In this document: positions 34,701 through 46,030 of the stretch, piece by piece
How the letters are laid out: the number at the start of each line of letters is the position of its first letter
How positions within the stretch are numbered: the stretch's first letter is position 1
From: Leptasterias polaris
Lineage: Eukaryota; Echinodermata; Asteroidea; Forcipulatida; Asteriidae
Reading direction: 5' to 3'
Length of the DNA stretch: 64,000 nucleotides
Assembly: GCA_037783415.1 (NCBI GenBank)
Contig: JAZGTN010000028.1
Span: forward strand, 3,119,001 to 3,183,000
Position numbers and translations under genes: made by a program
Notes under the pieces: generated by a model
Told to the model about the DNA's origin: nothing
The model's database searches: none
The model's input: only the letters and a program-made list of their open reading frames with translations

Positions 34701-35537
34701 CTATTACCCCACGTTCACATGTACGGTGTGAGAGGGAAGATTGTTTGCGTTCTTATTGCCACTTTGGCTGTTTTTACAAGTGAATTATCAAATTGGCTAC
34801 TTAACTGATATCAAACTTTAAATCAGCAGAATATATGTGGGTTTTTTTGCTAGTTGAGTCTTGAAATAGAAAGGTTGGATTATGACTTGATATTGAGATG
34901 AAAATGATGATAAAATAGGCCCTTGATGTGTATCGCTGCATGAAAGACGAGGGTCTTAGATCGTCAATGATGTCACTTGTACACATAATACAAATATTTG
35001 TTAAGCCCGTTTCTTCAGCAATCGTCAAACTCCTGTTTTTATGTTTCCACCGAGGTCTTACTCTTGTCTTAGGTCAAATCTTACCAAATCGGGGGGTCAA
35101 TTTCATAAAGCTGCCTCACTTCAAAAATGTTTGCTTAGCAAAACAAATCTTGCTCAGCATGAACAGCTGACCGGCCGCCAAAATAGCAGGTAATGTACCA
35201 GAACCAGTTTGCGACTGGATTGATGTACAATTAGCGGCAAAATGTACTGAGTATTTTTCTGATCAGTCAATCTGTATAATTTATTTTGAGAAATGGTAAA
35301 TCATTTCAGAAAAACTAACAACTTTCCCTCAGAATCTTATTATGTGCCACTTGATTATTTTCGTTCTTAATCTCGGTTTACCAGCAGGTTTTTCAACATT
35401 AATGTTTGTGATAAGTTATTTATTCTCCTTTATATTTGTTCTTTCAGACCGAACAACAACACGCTGTCGAAGTCCGACGTTCGAGAGGCAGAACCGGCTG
35501 GCCACAACATGTATGGGCCCTCGAACTACAACGCTAA
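25088..35537 (+). CDS. Hand: Hand bHLH transcription factor (two exons)
   Basis: Exons 25088-25708 and 35448-35537 join in phase 0 to 236 codons. Hand proteins are nuclear class II bHLH factors that dimerise with E proteins, bind CRTCTG-type E-boxes and specify cardiac and other mesoderm. Residues 41-46 YFHGLL match the vertebrate YFHGWL; the bHLH covers about 121-172 ([42 protein letters not shown]), and the conserved tail [14 protein letters not shown] ends the protein. T130 and S132 correspond to the phospho-regulated Thr/Ser in helix 1 of mouse Hand1. The start ATG has ACC before it, and MSILSEYPP resembles the vertebrate MSLVGGFPH. The 51-110 linker is Cys/Pro/Ser-rich, unlike vertebrate Hand2. 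One intron just before the tail matches the vertebrate layout. Confidence 0.96.
26440..26606. mobile_element. TTAA-type MITE fragment, family C, reversed
   Basis: Shares GGTTGATCACACAAAACATGA and ends CCTACCTTTAA; only the right part of the element remains. Confidence 0.6.
26858..27375. mobile_element. Foldback Mutator-like MITE with 9-bp target duplication
   Basis: Arms 26858-27091 and 27143-27375 are near-perfect inverted repeats around a 51-bp loop. Termini TAGCCCCACTTGTGTGGCC and its complement are flanked by AATCAGATA at 26849-26857 and 27376-27384. A 9-bp duplication with arms of over 200 bp fits the Mutator (MULE) group. The loop contains AAAATGGCGGC, a YY1-type site. Few arm mismatches imply recent insertion. 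Confidence 0.88.
28290..28560 (+). repeat. Dispersed repeat with TATAGCGCTTTATA start
   Basis: Contains TATATAGCGCTTTAT, CAAAGCGCT, CCAGAAACACCGGGGCG and ACTGGGTTCTTTTAC. The same blocks occur split around the hAT-like element (about 4580-4626 and 6015-6060), so it serves as the empty-site reference. Confidence 0.65.
29300..29392 (+). repeat. Short tandem repeat (AATGACAATGGTAATGACAA)
   Basis: Two copies of a unit of about 39 bp built from ATGACAA-like motifs. Confidence 0.8.
29690..30095. other. Possible old retroelement fragment
   Basis: The text GGCAAGGAGTTCCAAAGAGA and neighbouring sequence resemble degenerate LINE 3' regions seen in many animals, but no protein frame supports it. Confidence 0.2.
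33301..34125. mobile_element. Family C MITE interrupted by a D-like segment
   Basis: The C left part is 33301-33520; the C right part (TTTTCTCGAATATGACTTCA) resumes at about 33869. Between them is a D-like core (CACTATTGGTAAGATCG, GGTAGAGAGGGTTCC) that ends in a reversed C-type terminus CCTGTATAATACCTTTAA. Nested or recombinant copy. Confidence 0.6.
35448..35537 (+). CDS. Hand: Hand exon 2 (C-terminal tail)
   Basis: Acceptor TTTGTTCTTTCAG; encodes [13 protein letters not shown] and then the family tail [16 protein letters not shown], with the TAA stop at 35535-35537. The match to the vertebrate Hand tail is decisive for identity. Confidence 0.95.
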   Translation, partial: TEQQHAVEVRRSRGRTGWPQHVWALELQR

Positions 35538-36649
35538 CACGGCTTGGAAAAATGACTCCGCACGCTATGCGAAGTCGTGCCCCTCGTTGATGAACTAGAC
35601 ACCGTGAATTGACCGGCAACGTCGTGGGTGTTTTTGCTCGACCTTGCGGCCACAATACGAGGAGTGGATCGGTAAACATTCGGATCTTCGTTCTTAGTTT
35701 TGTCGGTGGTGATCATTCGCAGTGGATATATTGGACGTTAAATCACCATGGTAACTTCAGTTCTCCAATGACTGTCATTGAGTTGTGGTTATTTTAAGTG
35801 GCTTTTATTTCATTCCGATCGTTAAGCAATCATTTTCGTCACCTAAACTTTACAATAATGACTTTAATCTTTGACAAGTTCTCGAGAACGAGTCGTAACA
35901 ATTGTTGTATCAAGTGAGCTCCTCGTACTAGATATTACAATACGTCTCATACCGTATGCTAAATTGGGAACATGCCTGTAAATGGTAACATTTGCTTGTT
36001 CAAAAGTTAAAATATATTTGTTAAGTTCTTGGCATAAATTTGCGATTCATGATTTCACAGATTCATGAGATCCCTATTGGTGATTTTTGTTTTAGCAATA
36101 CATAACCAAATTTGCCCAAAGAAAGAAAGTGTCAATGTCTATTATGCCACTGTTATCGCCGTGTCGCTACCTGCATGTAAGGTCTTGATAACCCTGTGTT
36201 TGATAATACAAGGCACCATAATATTTTTCTACTCGGCCTCATTTTGGATTACGTGGATTTCAAACCTGATGTAAACATGGCTGCCCTTAATAATTTAAGT
36301 AATAAATGCGAACCCTTCCGCCTTGTCGAGTTCATGGGGATTGTAAAACGTATGTTAGAACGGTTAACTTATTCTTTTCGATTTATGTCTGTGCAAATGA
36401 TTACATGTTAAGATATTTTGTCGAAGGTTGTAATGATAATTACAATGTTAAGATTGGTCTGTAGGAGATACTTGCTCCCAATCATTGCCGAAGATGTATT
36501 ACTTTGTAAATATTGTATATTATAGTTATGAGTATGATCACATTAATATTGCAAACTGTACCTATGTATCACAGTACACAAACCACTCTACTAAGACCCC
36601 GAACAGCATTTTTGCACCTGTCAATAACTAATGAAAGTCTTGGAATAAA
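35538..36649 (+). other. Hand: Probable Hand 3' UTR with poly(A) signals
   Basis: Follows the stop without other features. AATAAA occurs at 36301-36306 and 36644-36649; the second is preceded by TGTAAATA (36505-36512), a Pumilio-type motif. The true end cannot be fixed from sequence. Confidence 0.45.
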
Positions 36650-39577
36650 ACGATGAGTGAATGTGAACAAGAAAACTTTACCAAGTTGAATCATTTTCAG
36701 ATATACTGTGAAGCGTTTGTTGTGTTTTTCAAACCCACCGAAGGTAAAACTTTTTGTTTTGTCAATATCTGACATGAAGACATATTGAAGGAACTTGAAT
36801 CAACTTTACCCTGGGAATAATATCCGCAAATAAATACAGAAAACAAACACAATGTTCACTACTTTGCTCTCACGAGGATCATTTTTGAAGAAGTTACAAT
36901 GCTGTAATATTTGTTTCAAACTGAAGCGAAGGTTCGAAGAATCTTTAACATGTTTTTCTTTCTACATAAAGGTTCCGGCTAATTTTTTTGTGCTAAATTT
37001 ATAAGCAATAGTAGGCTATGAAAGGTTTTATCAAAATTTATCAAAATTTAGGCCCATTCGAAATAAACAAGTCTTGTCAAATTTGTACATTTTTGACATG
37101 TGCTTTATATATTGAAAAATTAAAGCTTTAAAGAGACTGGTCAATTTCAGATTTAATCAATTTTTTATAATGCAGAACCTTTCTGACGAAGCTACATCTC
37201 CTTAAGAAACGTGGATTTCGTAATCAAAAACAAAATGGCCGTTTGAACACAAAGGTGAAAAAGACGCATTTTTGAAACCGTATAGACAAGCTTCAATTTT
37301 CACTTATTATTTCCACGATGTTTGAGCATCTAAATAAGTTTTATTCCCTCAAACATAACCACAATGATGTTGAGATGAGCAACCTAAATTAAAACCAACC
37401 AAGGGAGGAAATCATTGTTGGGATCAACTCCGAAAACCGGTCAAAACGGTGCCCTGTTTACAACACCGGACCCAGCACTAAGATGCATCTAACAGCGGAC
37501 AGTAGTTTTCACTATTTTCTTGCGACTCGGTGACTGGTTAAGCCAACCTCGGGGCTCGAATTTGGGGTAAAATTTACGATACCGCAGCTCAGAATTTGTA
37601 TTGGGCCATATTAATTTTTCAGAATCAAAATTAATCATCTTTTGAATCCACCATCTACTCTTCAAATGTTTGGCAAGGATTGGGCTTATCTCCCAGCCTT
37701 CTCTTTTGTCGCCATCAAACTGAGACAAGAAAACAAACGACTAGATTTAAAATAAGAACACAGTTTAGTATATAAAACTGTTTTGATTTGAACCAGCACT
37801 AAGAGTAGATTTATCTAATTTGCCATTATTATGGTTAATTACTCTGATACTCAACAGAATTGAAAGACATTTATCAGACTCAAAGTCAACATTTTAACAT
37901 CATTTTGTTTTTAAACTAAATATATTATTACACTGTGAATTGAAAAACCACAAGACCGCCGCTGGAGTTGTGTTGCTCCGAATTTACTGGCCCGACGCTA
38001 AAATCACTGGCCTCGGGCCTGCGGTCCAATGTCAAATTAGAGCCTTGAACTTTCACAGCTCTGTTTTCCCCTATGAATTTGTTAAAATTCCGCAACGTAA
38101 GAAAACTATACCTGTATACTTTCTTTCATCTCTACCAATGTAATTGTAATATATCTTAAATCAATGAGTCCCAAGAGATATAACAAACTAGGTGCAAATC
38201 TGTTTTTACGGACAAGGCATAGCGTATGCCTCAATATACAACATATATTGTTATGAGCAACTGCTGAAATATTGTACCGGGAATCTTTCGAAAACAAGTA
38301 GGTTGTTTATCTTCAAATTGCGGGTTTAAAATGGCGCTGGAGTTGCTACTTATTCATTTCAAGAGTTGTTCATGCACAAAAACTCATTCAGTGTTTTGTG
38401 ATTAGTGAGTATTGATTTAAAAAAACACCATACATTTGCCTCTTGAAGCACAATCAGCGGAACTTAGTTTACCATTATGTGGAGTCAAAATTTAGTTTAA
38501 GCAAAATATCTTTACACAAAAACCACACAATTTCAAGGGTATGTGAATCATTTTATTCTACTTGCAAAAGATTTCTCCGACCATTTTCTTTTTAAAACTA
38601 ACGCGTTTATAGCCCAAAGCGCCCAATCTGGGGTCAACGTGCCCATGTTTCGTCCATGAGAACAATTAAATGTATGTTCAGACAAAAAAGATTTGATTTT
38701 AACCACATTTATTGAGGAACATTCAGAAAATATTGCCCATTGGTTACATCACTGCTGCTTGTGGGTAATCCAATGTATTGCAAATTGTAAAATGTTCCGT
38801 AAGGGGGATTTACTCCCCAAGTTTTTGAAGATATCTCTAAATATTTTTGACTCCAATGTATCTCCATAATCAAACCCTGAAAAACATGCAAGTTTTTCTG
38901 GTAATTGTTTGTCTTGTGCGCAATGATGATTGAGAGATACCGCGTAACTCGGCAATGTGATACATGCTTGAAATTGTCTTCAGTACTCGGCCATGCACCA
39001 AGGAATCTCCCACATATACTGAAGGGGAACGTCTCAAGGATGACGGTAAAACATCTGTTTACTCTCTTCCAGAGTCAAGATATGAAACTGCCAATCCTGT
39101 ATCGTTTCGTTCAGGAGAAGATGGTGGAGAGAATTCACATTTTGTGTTTTCCTCTTTTTGAGAATCTATCGGATCTTAACATCAAAGCGGACCGTAGTGG
39201 TTTTATGAGGATCAGTGAATATCTTGAAACCTTGAGACAATTTCTGGTGTCCTCATTTTTTGTTTAATGGGCAGTTCTTGCCTCATCAACCACTTGCAGA
39301 CGTCACGATTGCATCTCAGCAGTGGGTGCTGAATGTACCGATTAAGCACGTAGTGTCTCTCTAAGCCGTAATACGTGATGAATGGTTCAAAGTATTTGTT
39401 GAAGACCGTTTTCAAGGTACTCTATAAGATGCTATAATAAGAAACATCTGTCCAATATTTCTTGGGAAACTGCTCTAGCGGTTGTGGAAAATCTTCTCTA
39501 ACCAAGTGAATGCTCTCGTGAAATAATACTATTTTTTATAAAGCACGCAGCCAACATTGGTAATTTTCAAAGACCAG
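36650..39577. other. Intergenic, nothing recognised
   Basis: AT-rich unique sequence. The open frame at 38905-39267 has no family motif and a composition typical of chance. Confidence 0.5.
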
Positions 39578-39769
39578 GTCCCAATTTCATAAAGCCTGTA
39601 AGCACCAAAACTTGCTCAGTACAGAAAAGTATTGCTTAGCAGAAACAGGTTACCAGCCAAAATTACATAAACTTTGCATTGTTGTGACTGGTGCCCCACT
39701 CGATTTTTGCTTAGCATAGAAATTTGTCAAGCAGTATTTTCTGCTAAACAGCTTTATGAAATTGGGCCT
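39578..39769. mobile_element. Short MITE, family F
   Basis: 192 bp with inverted ends GGTCCCAATTTCATAAAGC and GCTTTATGAAATTGGGCC; interior TTGCTTAGCA units. Fragments near 35090-35200 and 46440-46545. Confidence 0.8.
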
Positions 39770-39773
39770 AGTA

Positions 39774-40000
39774 CACTCTTAAAAACTCACGGGTCAGAAT
39801 TGACCTGGGTTTCCGGTCTCGGGGTACCTGACCTATGTCTGGTTCAGGCTGACCCGGAAACTGGTTAACATTTGGGATTGACTCGGATTCTACGCCATGG
39901 TGACACAGTTTCTGGTCAGTTTGACCGTAGTCTGACACAGAAATGGGTCGGGTTCCCCTGCGACCCAGAATCAACCCGGGTCAATTCTAACCCGGACTAC
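39774..40000. mobile_element. GGGTCA-rich MITE, family G
   Basis: Begins CACTCTTAAAAACTCACGGG and ends in CCCGGGTCAATTCTAACCCGG. Packed with TGACCC and GGGTCA. Other copies: 55133-55355 and 56857-57101. Confidence 0.75.
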
Positions 40001-40058
40001 CCACACTATGTGTGACCCAACATAATATATGAAATACCGTATAGCAAACCTGTGAAAG

Positions 40059-40450
40059 TTAAAGGTGCTGTATACGTTTGGTAATTGCCCACTGTTTGTT
40101 TCAAACCTTTATAATTGTAGGTATATACCATAAAACTAACCTGTGAAAATTTCACTTCAAAAGGTGGTCGCGTTTTTGAGGTATCACCGAAAAACCGGAG
40201 CGAATATTTCCACGCAGGAAGAATATTCCCTATAGGAATACACAATCTGAGAAGCGTTACGGTCGTAACGCTTCTCAGGTTCAAATTTGGGGGGGGGGGG
40301 GGGGGATAAAAAGTGATATATTTTTCCATTACCGCAGTACTTCGAAGTGAACAGTTTCTCAAAATCATTATACTATCCAAAGCTGCTGTACTTCTTACCA
40401 AGTAAGCTATTATTGCCAGAGTCATTACCAAACGTATACAGACCCTTTAA
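40059..40450. mobile_element. TTAA-flanked MITE, family E, reversed
   Basis: 392 bp, ends GTGCTGTATACGTTTGGTAAT and ATTACCAAACGTATACAGACC between TTAA sites. Contains the GAGAAGCGTTACGG hairpin and a run of G at about 40289-40305. Confidence 0.88.
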
Positions 40451-40801
40451 AGGCCCTGTACACTATTGGTAAGATCGAAAAACACAAATGTTCACAGATT
40501 CACACATAACTTACATGATTTAAAGTAAGTAATGGTAGAAAGGGTTCCTTAAAATATTTCTGCCTAAAATGCTATCGTTTCTGAGAAATGAGTAAAACAA
40601 TAGTTTTTATAGCGCGTGATAATAAACTCGATGTTTGAAAAACAGAAAACACATAAGGTCTCTTTTCACTATTTTCTCGTGACCTCGATGACCAATTTGA
40701 GCTCAAACTTTCACAGGTTTGTTTGTTCATGCATAATGTTGAATCACACAAAATGTGGACACTGATTTTGAGCTGTTACCAAAAGTATACAATGCCTTTA
40801 A
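40447..40801. mobile_element. TTAA-flanked MITE, family D
   Basis: 355 bp from TTAA 40447-40450 (shared with the family E copy) to TTAA 40798-40801. Begins AAAGGCCCTGTACACTATTGG. Confidence 0.85.
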
Positions 40802-40980
40802 AGCTAAATCGGAGTCGCGAAAATGTTTACTAATTTTTCAAGAATTATTGCATTTCAGGGGAAAATATTTGAAGGGAAATTTTCTACCATGACCATCTTT
40901 ATACCATGTGGAAGTAATGTAAATCTGTGAATTGTTTTTATTAATATTATCAAGAATGTTTAACTATTTGTACCATGACA

Positions 40981-43276
40981 TTTTACAAATCGGACTCCTC
41001 GTTTCTTTTTCAAACTTGCTCTTTTATCAAGAGTGTGGTTTACAATCATGGAGGGATACAATCAAGAGCAAGTCAACCGGAAGGACTTCCCTACACGAGT
41101 CGGTGATTTCAGAGGGGGGCGGAGCAGAGGGAGGGGGTAATTGAATGGCTTCACCCAACTCATGAAATCACTCTCTTTACGCGCCGTCTGAACACATCAT
41201 CGTTTATGGTTCCTCTCTGCTTTCACTCAGCTCCCAGTCCCAGCCAATAATTCCCAACCTTGTAAGCGGTGTTCAGTTTTATTGCGGGATTTTTCAATCT
41301 CAGTTGGACCATGGTTGGACTCCCTTATCTCTCGTCCGAACAAGTGAAAATTGATGTAATTTATGTGGTGCTCCTTGGACGAGCTGGTTAGGGCCGGCCG
41401 TAACGCCACTGGTTAGTCACTCGACAGGTTGTTAAAATGAAAATGTTGGTGGCCAGAGGGCTCATCGGAGGAAATCATATTACATGTATTAAGAGAAGAG
41501 CAGGTGATTGATACGTGATTAGGGTTGCGAGGCGTTTGAAATACTGCGTTTCGCGACTTGCTGTTTTTACGACTGATTATCTTAAGCGGCGAAGATGTGA
41601 AGGAGGTGTAAAGGAGATAAGGTGGGAGGGTTGAGCCGTGATTTGGGGATCAGGTGGTGGTGCGGTGCTTCGTGACGAGTCGCTCGGCGGCCTCACTGCA
41701 CTGTAGTGTGGTGTAAATCTCGTAATCAAGCTTCAACGATGGTCCCATATGAAATGTACAACGTGGTTTGAGTACACTATAGTTCAATGACGAACGTCAT
41801 TATGTGGCAAAATTGTGCACTTTGTGCTAAACGAATGAAAGTTGATACAGTTGTTATACCCTAAATATTATTCTTAGATGCGGACCAATCTCAGATCTTG
41901 CCCCTTTTAGAGGCGGGGCTATGTTTTCTGAAAGTGGTGGTAAAAAAAATTAAATTTGACTGTACCATTGCTTCAGGGTAAGGGGTGTTCCCCTGGTGGC
42001 TTGGAGTGGGTGGGTTCAGGGTACTGGGCTGAAACAAATCAACCGAAAGCCGCTCCAACAATCAAATCTGAAAAGGTTTTCACCCAAAATCACTGAAAGA
42101 CAAAATGTTCTGACAGAGAGATTGGGGGTTCCTGACTTCTGAAGAGGGAACAGAGGCTAAGATTGAACAGCCCCCCCCCCCCCCCACCCACGTCCACCAC
42201 CACCACTACCACCTCTACCGCCACTGCACTTCCAAAGGCCTCATACCCAATACAGCATCACACATGACGTCATGCTTACAGACTCCCAATGTGGCCACAT
42301 TAAACGTCACTAACCTCGCAACATCGAAACTACAGTCCTCGAAGCCCATGCAGAGTGCGGTCAAAGGTCAAGTTCAAGCAACTCAGTAATAACCCCGTCA
42401 CCATTAACATTAACACTAGAGTGCCAGCAACGACCGTAACTCATCGTCAATAACGGGCACTAAAACACAGGGGCAATTACCGTATACAAAAATACCGCGT
42501 GAAATACTCAATTATCCGACAATCGGTCATCGGAGACCAACACTTCCACTCGGTTTCACCAGAGGATAAATTCACCTAAGTTTTGATATCATTTTCTGAA
42601 TTGTTCTTTGAGCCTCGTAAACATTTTGTGAAGCGAGCTTGAGAAAAATCCATCGCAAGCTCACAGCGTAAATCACCGAAGTGTTTACCGGTTTACGGCG
42701 GTGTGTAGTGCCCCCACGGGACACAAGTAACCTTGCTGGGCTCCCGTTCATCACATCTCCTTCCCGCGGTCAACATCCCATGAGGGAAGTTTACGAAAAC
42801 TTCACCAGGACAACTTTTTTTTTAGAACTCATTTTCTTTTAAATTAATGTTACCAGCGAGATGTAATAACTCATGTTCAAGTGAAACATAGTGTTTGGGA
42901 TCAAGAAAATGAGTCCCATGGGCCGGGGATCAGTTGAAGGCGTGAATGCCCTACTCGTAATGTTGACCTTTGACACGGAGAGATTGCTGTGCCCAAAACT
43001 CCCGGTGCTTCAGAATAACGGCTAACTTTCGAACTAGGATTCACTAACGTGCTCAAGGTATGTGCCACAGCGCTGTGTCGTGGCGAACACCCACATAGAC
43101 TGGCCGAAAGTCACGTTCATCAGACGGCTCTGTACACCGAATGCACTGGCCAATTCTGAGAACTGCTTAGTAAGCGAAAAACAACCCACTCAGATTAATA
43201 AGAGCACTTGCGATATAAATACTTATTAAAAAAAATAAAAAATACTGTGGTAGGACTGGTTGATCTGAAAATTGTT
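40981..43276. other. Intergenic, nothing recognised
   Basis: Contains a purine-rich GGGGGGCGGAGC patch near 41115 and a poly-C tract at 42170-42185. No gene or repeat family identified. Confidence 0.5.
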
Positions 43277-43282
43277 TCCCAT

Positions 43283-43747
43283 AGGGACGTATTGCTTGAA
43301 GAGGAAGAGAAGTGAGCAAATCAATTTTGTGATGTACTCATTTTCCGAAAGATAGAGTCTTCTTCATACGATGACTTAATTCTGAGAAAAATGGGTCTCT
43401 ACATTTTTGTACGGGAATGTTTTGGTTCAAAACTGACTTTTTCAGAGCGAAAATTGAAACATGACGTCATTGGATTTCAGCAAATAATGGGTTTTTACAT
43501 TCCAAGGAGGAATTTCCGGTCAGTCAAAAGAATAACTTTAAGGATGTTTTGATTGAATATTATTGAAAGTCAGTTATGAATCAAAACGTCCCTGTACAAA
43601 AATGTAGACACCAATTTTTCTCAGAATGCAATGGCAATTTACACCCTTTCAATGTTGGGTTAGAAAAGACTTGAAATGTTTTCCCCACTCACATGAAGAC
43701 TCTATCTATTGGAAAAAGAGTGCATCACAAAATTGTCATTTCCCTAT
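43283..43747. repeat. Imperfect foldback repeat
   Basis: CAATTTTGTGATGTACTC, AGATAGAGTCTTC and CTACATTTTTGTACGGGA in the left arm reappear inverted at 43586-43747. Arms of about 150 bp with many mismatches; an old inverted-repeat transposon. Confidence 0.7.
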
Positions 43748-43752
43748 ACTCT

Positions 43753-44206
43753 TTAACAAAGACAGGGTATACTTTTGGTAGTTGTCAATGACCAGTATCC
43801 TCACTTTGTGTATCCAAACATATGTATGAAACAATTACACGAACCTGTTAAAATTTGGGCTCAATTGGTCATCGAAGTTGCGAGGAAATAATGCAAAGAA
43901 GAACAAACCAACATTGTTGCAGATGTGTGCTTTCAGATGCCTGAGAATGGCTTCATTCTGAGACTCAATTTTGGGGGTGAAAATTACCTCTTTCTCCAAA
44001 ACTAGGCTACCTCACTTTAAATGAGATCGTTTCCAACAATTGTTTATAATATCAACAGCTCTCCAGAGTTCTCTTTATCAAGATTGTTTACAATCTGACA
44101 ATTAAGACATCAGTTTATAATTATGTTCATTTTAAGTGTTATCCAAGTTAGTTTTTATGGCCATTAGTTTGTGGAGTAATTACCAAAAGTACACTCTGCC
44201 TTTTAA
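43753..44206. mobile_element. TTAA-flanked MITE, family A, reversed and diverged
   Basis: TTAA at both ends; shares AATTGGTCATCGAAGTTG, CTCTTTCTCCAAAACTA and ATCAACAGCTCTCC with the reverse of 22467-22864. Confidence 0.75.
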
Positions 44207-44632
44207 CACCAGCTATAGACGGTGTTTGAAGCACTGTATATACTTCATGCAGCCTGTATGATCTCGTATAATAAGTTGTATTTATCTATCAGTAAATCAG
44301 TAAATAGAAACCATTGGATTGTTGATCCTATCTTTTCCATCTCGTGAAACCACCACTAGGGGCATCTTAAGACGAGAAAAGAGCATCTTAAGACGAGACA
44401 AGCGCGTCTTAAGACATAAAAAAAGCGCATCAAGAAGATCAATGGGGCAAAACACAGGGCCCAATTAGCATTGTCCATATAGGTGAAACCAAAGTATTTG
44501 TGCGAAGGTATGCAACCAAGAAAAATCCATTCCCATCAACAAAGGCTGTGATTCCAGCTGAATAAATAATATTAACAATTTGACAAGTAAGACATCAGTT
44601 TATAATGAAGTTCTTTTAACATGGTGTTACCG

Positions 44633-45006
44633 CAAACCTCTCTCAGTTATACTCCCACCATGCAAAGCTTCAAATCATGGGCATGGGCAAACCTCTCTTA
44701 GTTATACTCCCACCATGCAAAGCTTCAAATCATGGGCATGGGCAAACCTCTCTTAGTTATACTCCCACCATGCAAAGCTTCAAATCATGGGCATGGGCAA
44801 ACCTCTCTTAGTTATACTCCCACCATGCAAAGCTTCAAATCATGGGCATGGGCAAACCTCTCTTAGTTATACTCCCACCATGCAAAGCTTCAAATCATGG
44901 GCATGGGCAAACCTCTCTTAGTTATACTCCCACCATGCAAAGCTTCAAATCATGGGCATGGGCAAACCTCTCTTAGTTATACTCCCACCATGCAAAGCTT
45001 CAAATC
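44633..45006 (+). repeat. 55-bp minisatellite, about 6.8 copies
   Basis: The unit begins CAAACCTCTCTTAGTTATAC and contains CCATGCAAAGCTTCAAATC and CATGGGCATGGG. Units are essentially identical except for one change in the first. It sits between pieces of a reversed family A element (GACATCAGTTTATAA upstream, AAAGTGTTATCCA downstream). Confidence 0.97.
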
Positions 45007-45239
45007 CTACTTCCTTTAAAGTGTTATCCATACACGCTTGTTGACTATTAGGGAGTGACACTAATTTGTTGGTATAAGGCCTAGAGGAATCAGTTTAGAA
45101 AGAAATGGAGGGGGGGCTGACTTGGTCTCAACATTTTCTGACCATGAAATCTTGGTCTGACTGTTTTCCAGATGTGGCTACGGCTATGCTGAATGATCAG
45201 CAATATGTTCAGGAGACAAAGTCATAGCCCTATAAGCTA

Positions 45240-46030
45240 AAGCCTTTTATTTTATTTATTTATTTTATTTTAATTCTTTGGACAATACAATATACAAGCA
45301 GAGGCCGTCCAGGGAAAGGCAAAAGTCAAAAAACTGTCATCAAAAAAGATGTGCCCTCCCAGACCCTGCTCATTTAAAAGAATAACAATTCATATTATGT
45401 ACACAAATCTAAAATTGCAGTAAAAAGTAAACAAAAGATGGCAAGCAAAAGAAGAATTAAAATGTAAATATAATATTAAAGACGAAAAACCTAAAGTAAA
45501 AAGAGCCAGACCAAATGAACTTAGCTTCCTAAATCATCTCTCAAGATGGAACGAAACGTCTGGAATGAGTCAAGAACCAACGAGTTTCTGGTTTCAACAT
45601 GAAGTTCAGAAAATGCTTTGGGGAAACGTATGACCGCAGAATATTTAAAGGAATCTGTTCTAGGTTTACCATCATGATGAAAAGTGAGAACTTCGGAATG
45701 CCTGCTGTTAATCTTAAAATTGCTCAGAAAATTACAACTAGAATAAGAAGTGTTAAAAACAATCTGTTTAGTAATAAAGGACAAGTTTTAAAATTCTCTA
45801 CGTTTAGTTAAAATCATCATTCCCAAAGCATTAAGTCTGTCCTGGTAGGACTGTTCCATATATCTTTGACGCAAAATCATCCTGCTAGCCCTACGTTGAA
45901 TTCCTTCGAGTATGTCAATATGTTTCCTTTTGTGTACCCACCAAACAGGTGAGCAATATTCCAAAGTTGGTAAAACAAGTGATTTGTACAGGTGTAGAGA
46001 AACTTCAGGATTGCAATTGACAACTATCAA
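45240..46030 (-). pseudogene. 5'-truncated LINE, reverse transcriptase C-terminus
   Basis: LYKSLVLPTLEYCSPVWW followed by IQRRASRMI is the conserved C-terminal end of CR1/Jockey-like reverse transcriptases. One in-frame TAA (about 45785-45787) follows KRREF, and the same frame continues to 45521. The plus-strand TTTATTTTATTTA at 45243-45270 is the A-rich 3' tail. A truncated insertion. Confidence 0.8.

Larger units (their letters stand above)
25709..35447 (+). other. Hand: Hand intron
   Basis: 9.7 kb with GTAAGC and CTTTCAG borders. Holds a foldback element (26858-27375), TTAA-type fragments (26440-26606, 33301-34125), the dispersed repeat at 28290-28560, and a fragment of the GCTTTATGAAATT family near 35090-35200. 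In 30100-33290 and 34130-35080 I see only AT-rich unique sequence. Confidence 0.8.
40001..40965. mobile_element. Reversed family D MITE split by two later elements
   Basis: The left part is 40001-40062 (GTGACCCAACATAATATATG ... CCTGTGAAAG) and the right part 40798-40965 (GCTAAATCGGAGTCGCGA, CCATGACCATCTTTATACC). Joined with one TTAA, the two parts have the same length as intact D copies. Confidence 0.75.

Noticed and set aside
44633..45006. CRISPR-like array
   Set aside because: The 55-bp units are directly tandem without unique spacers, in a eukaryotic context; it is a minisatellite.
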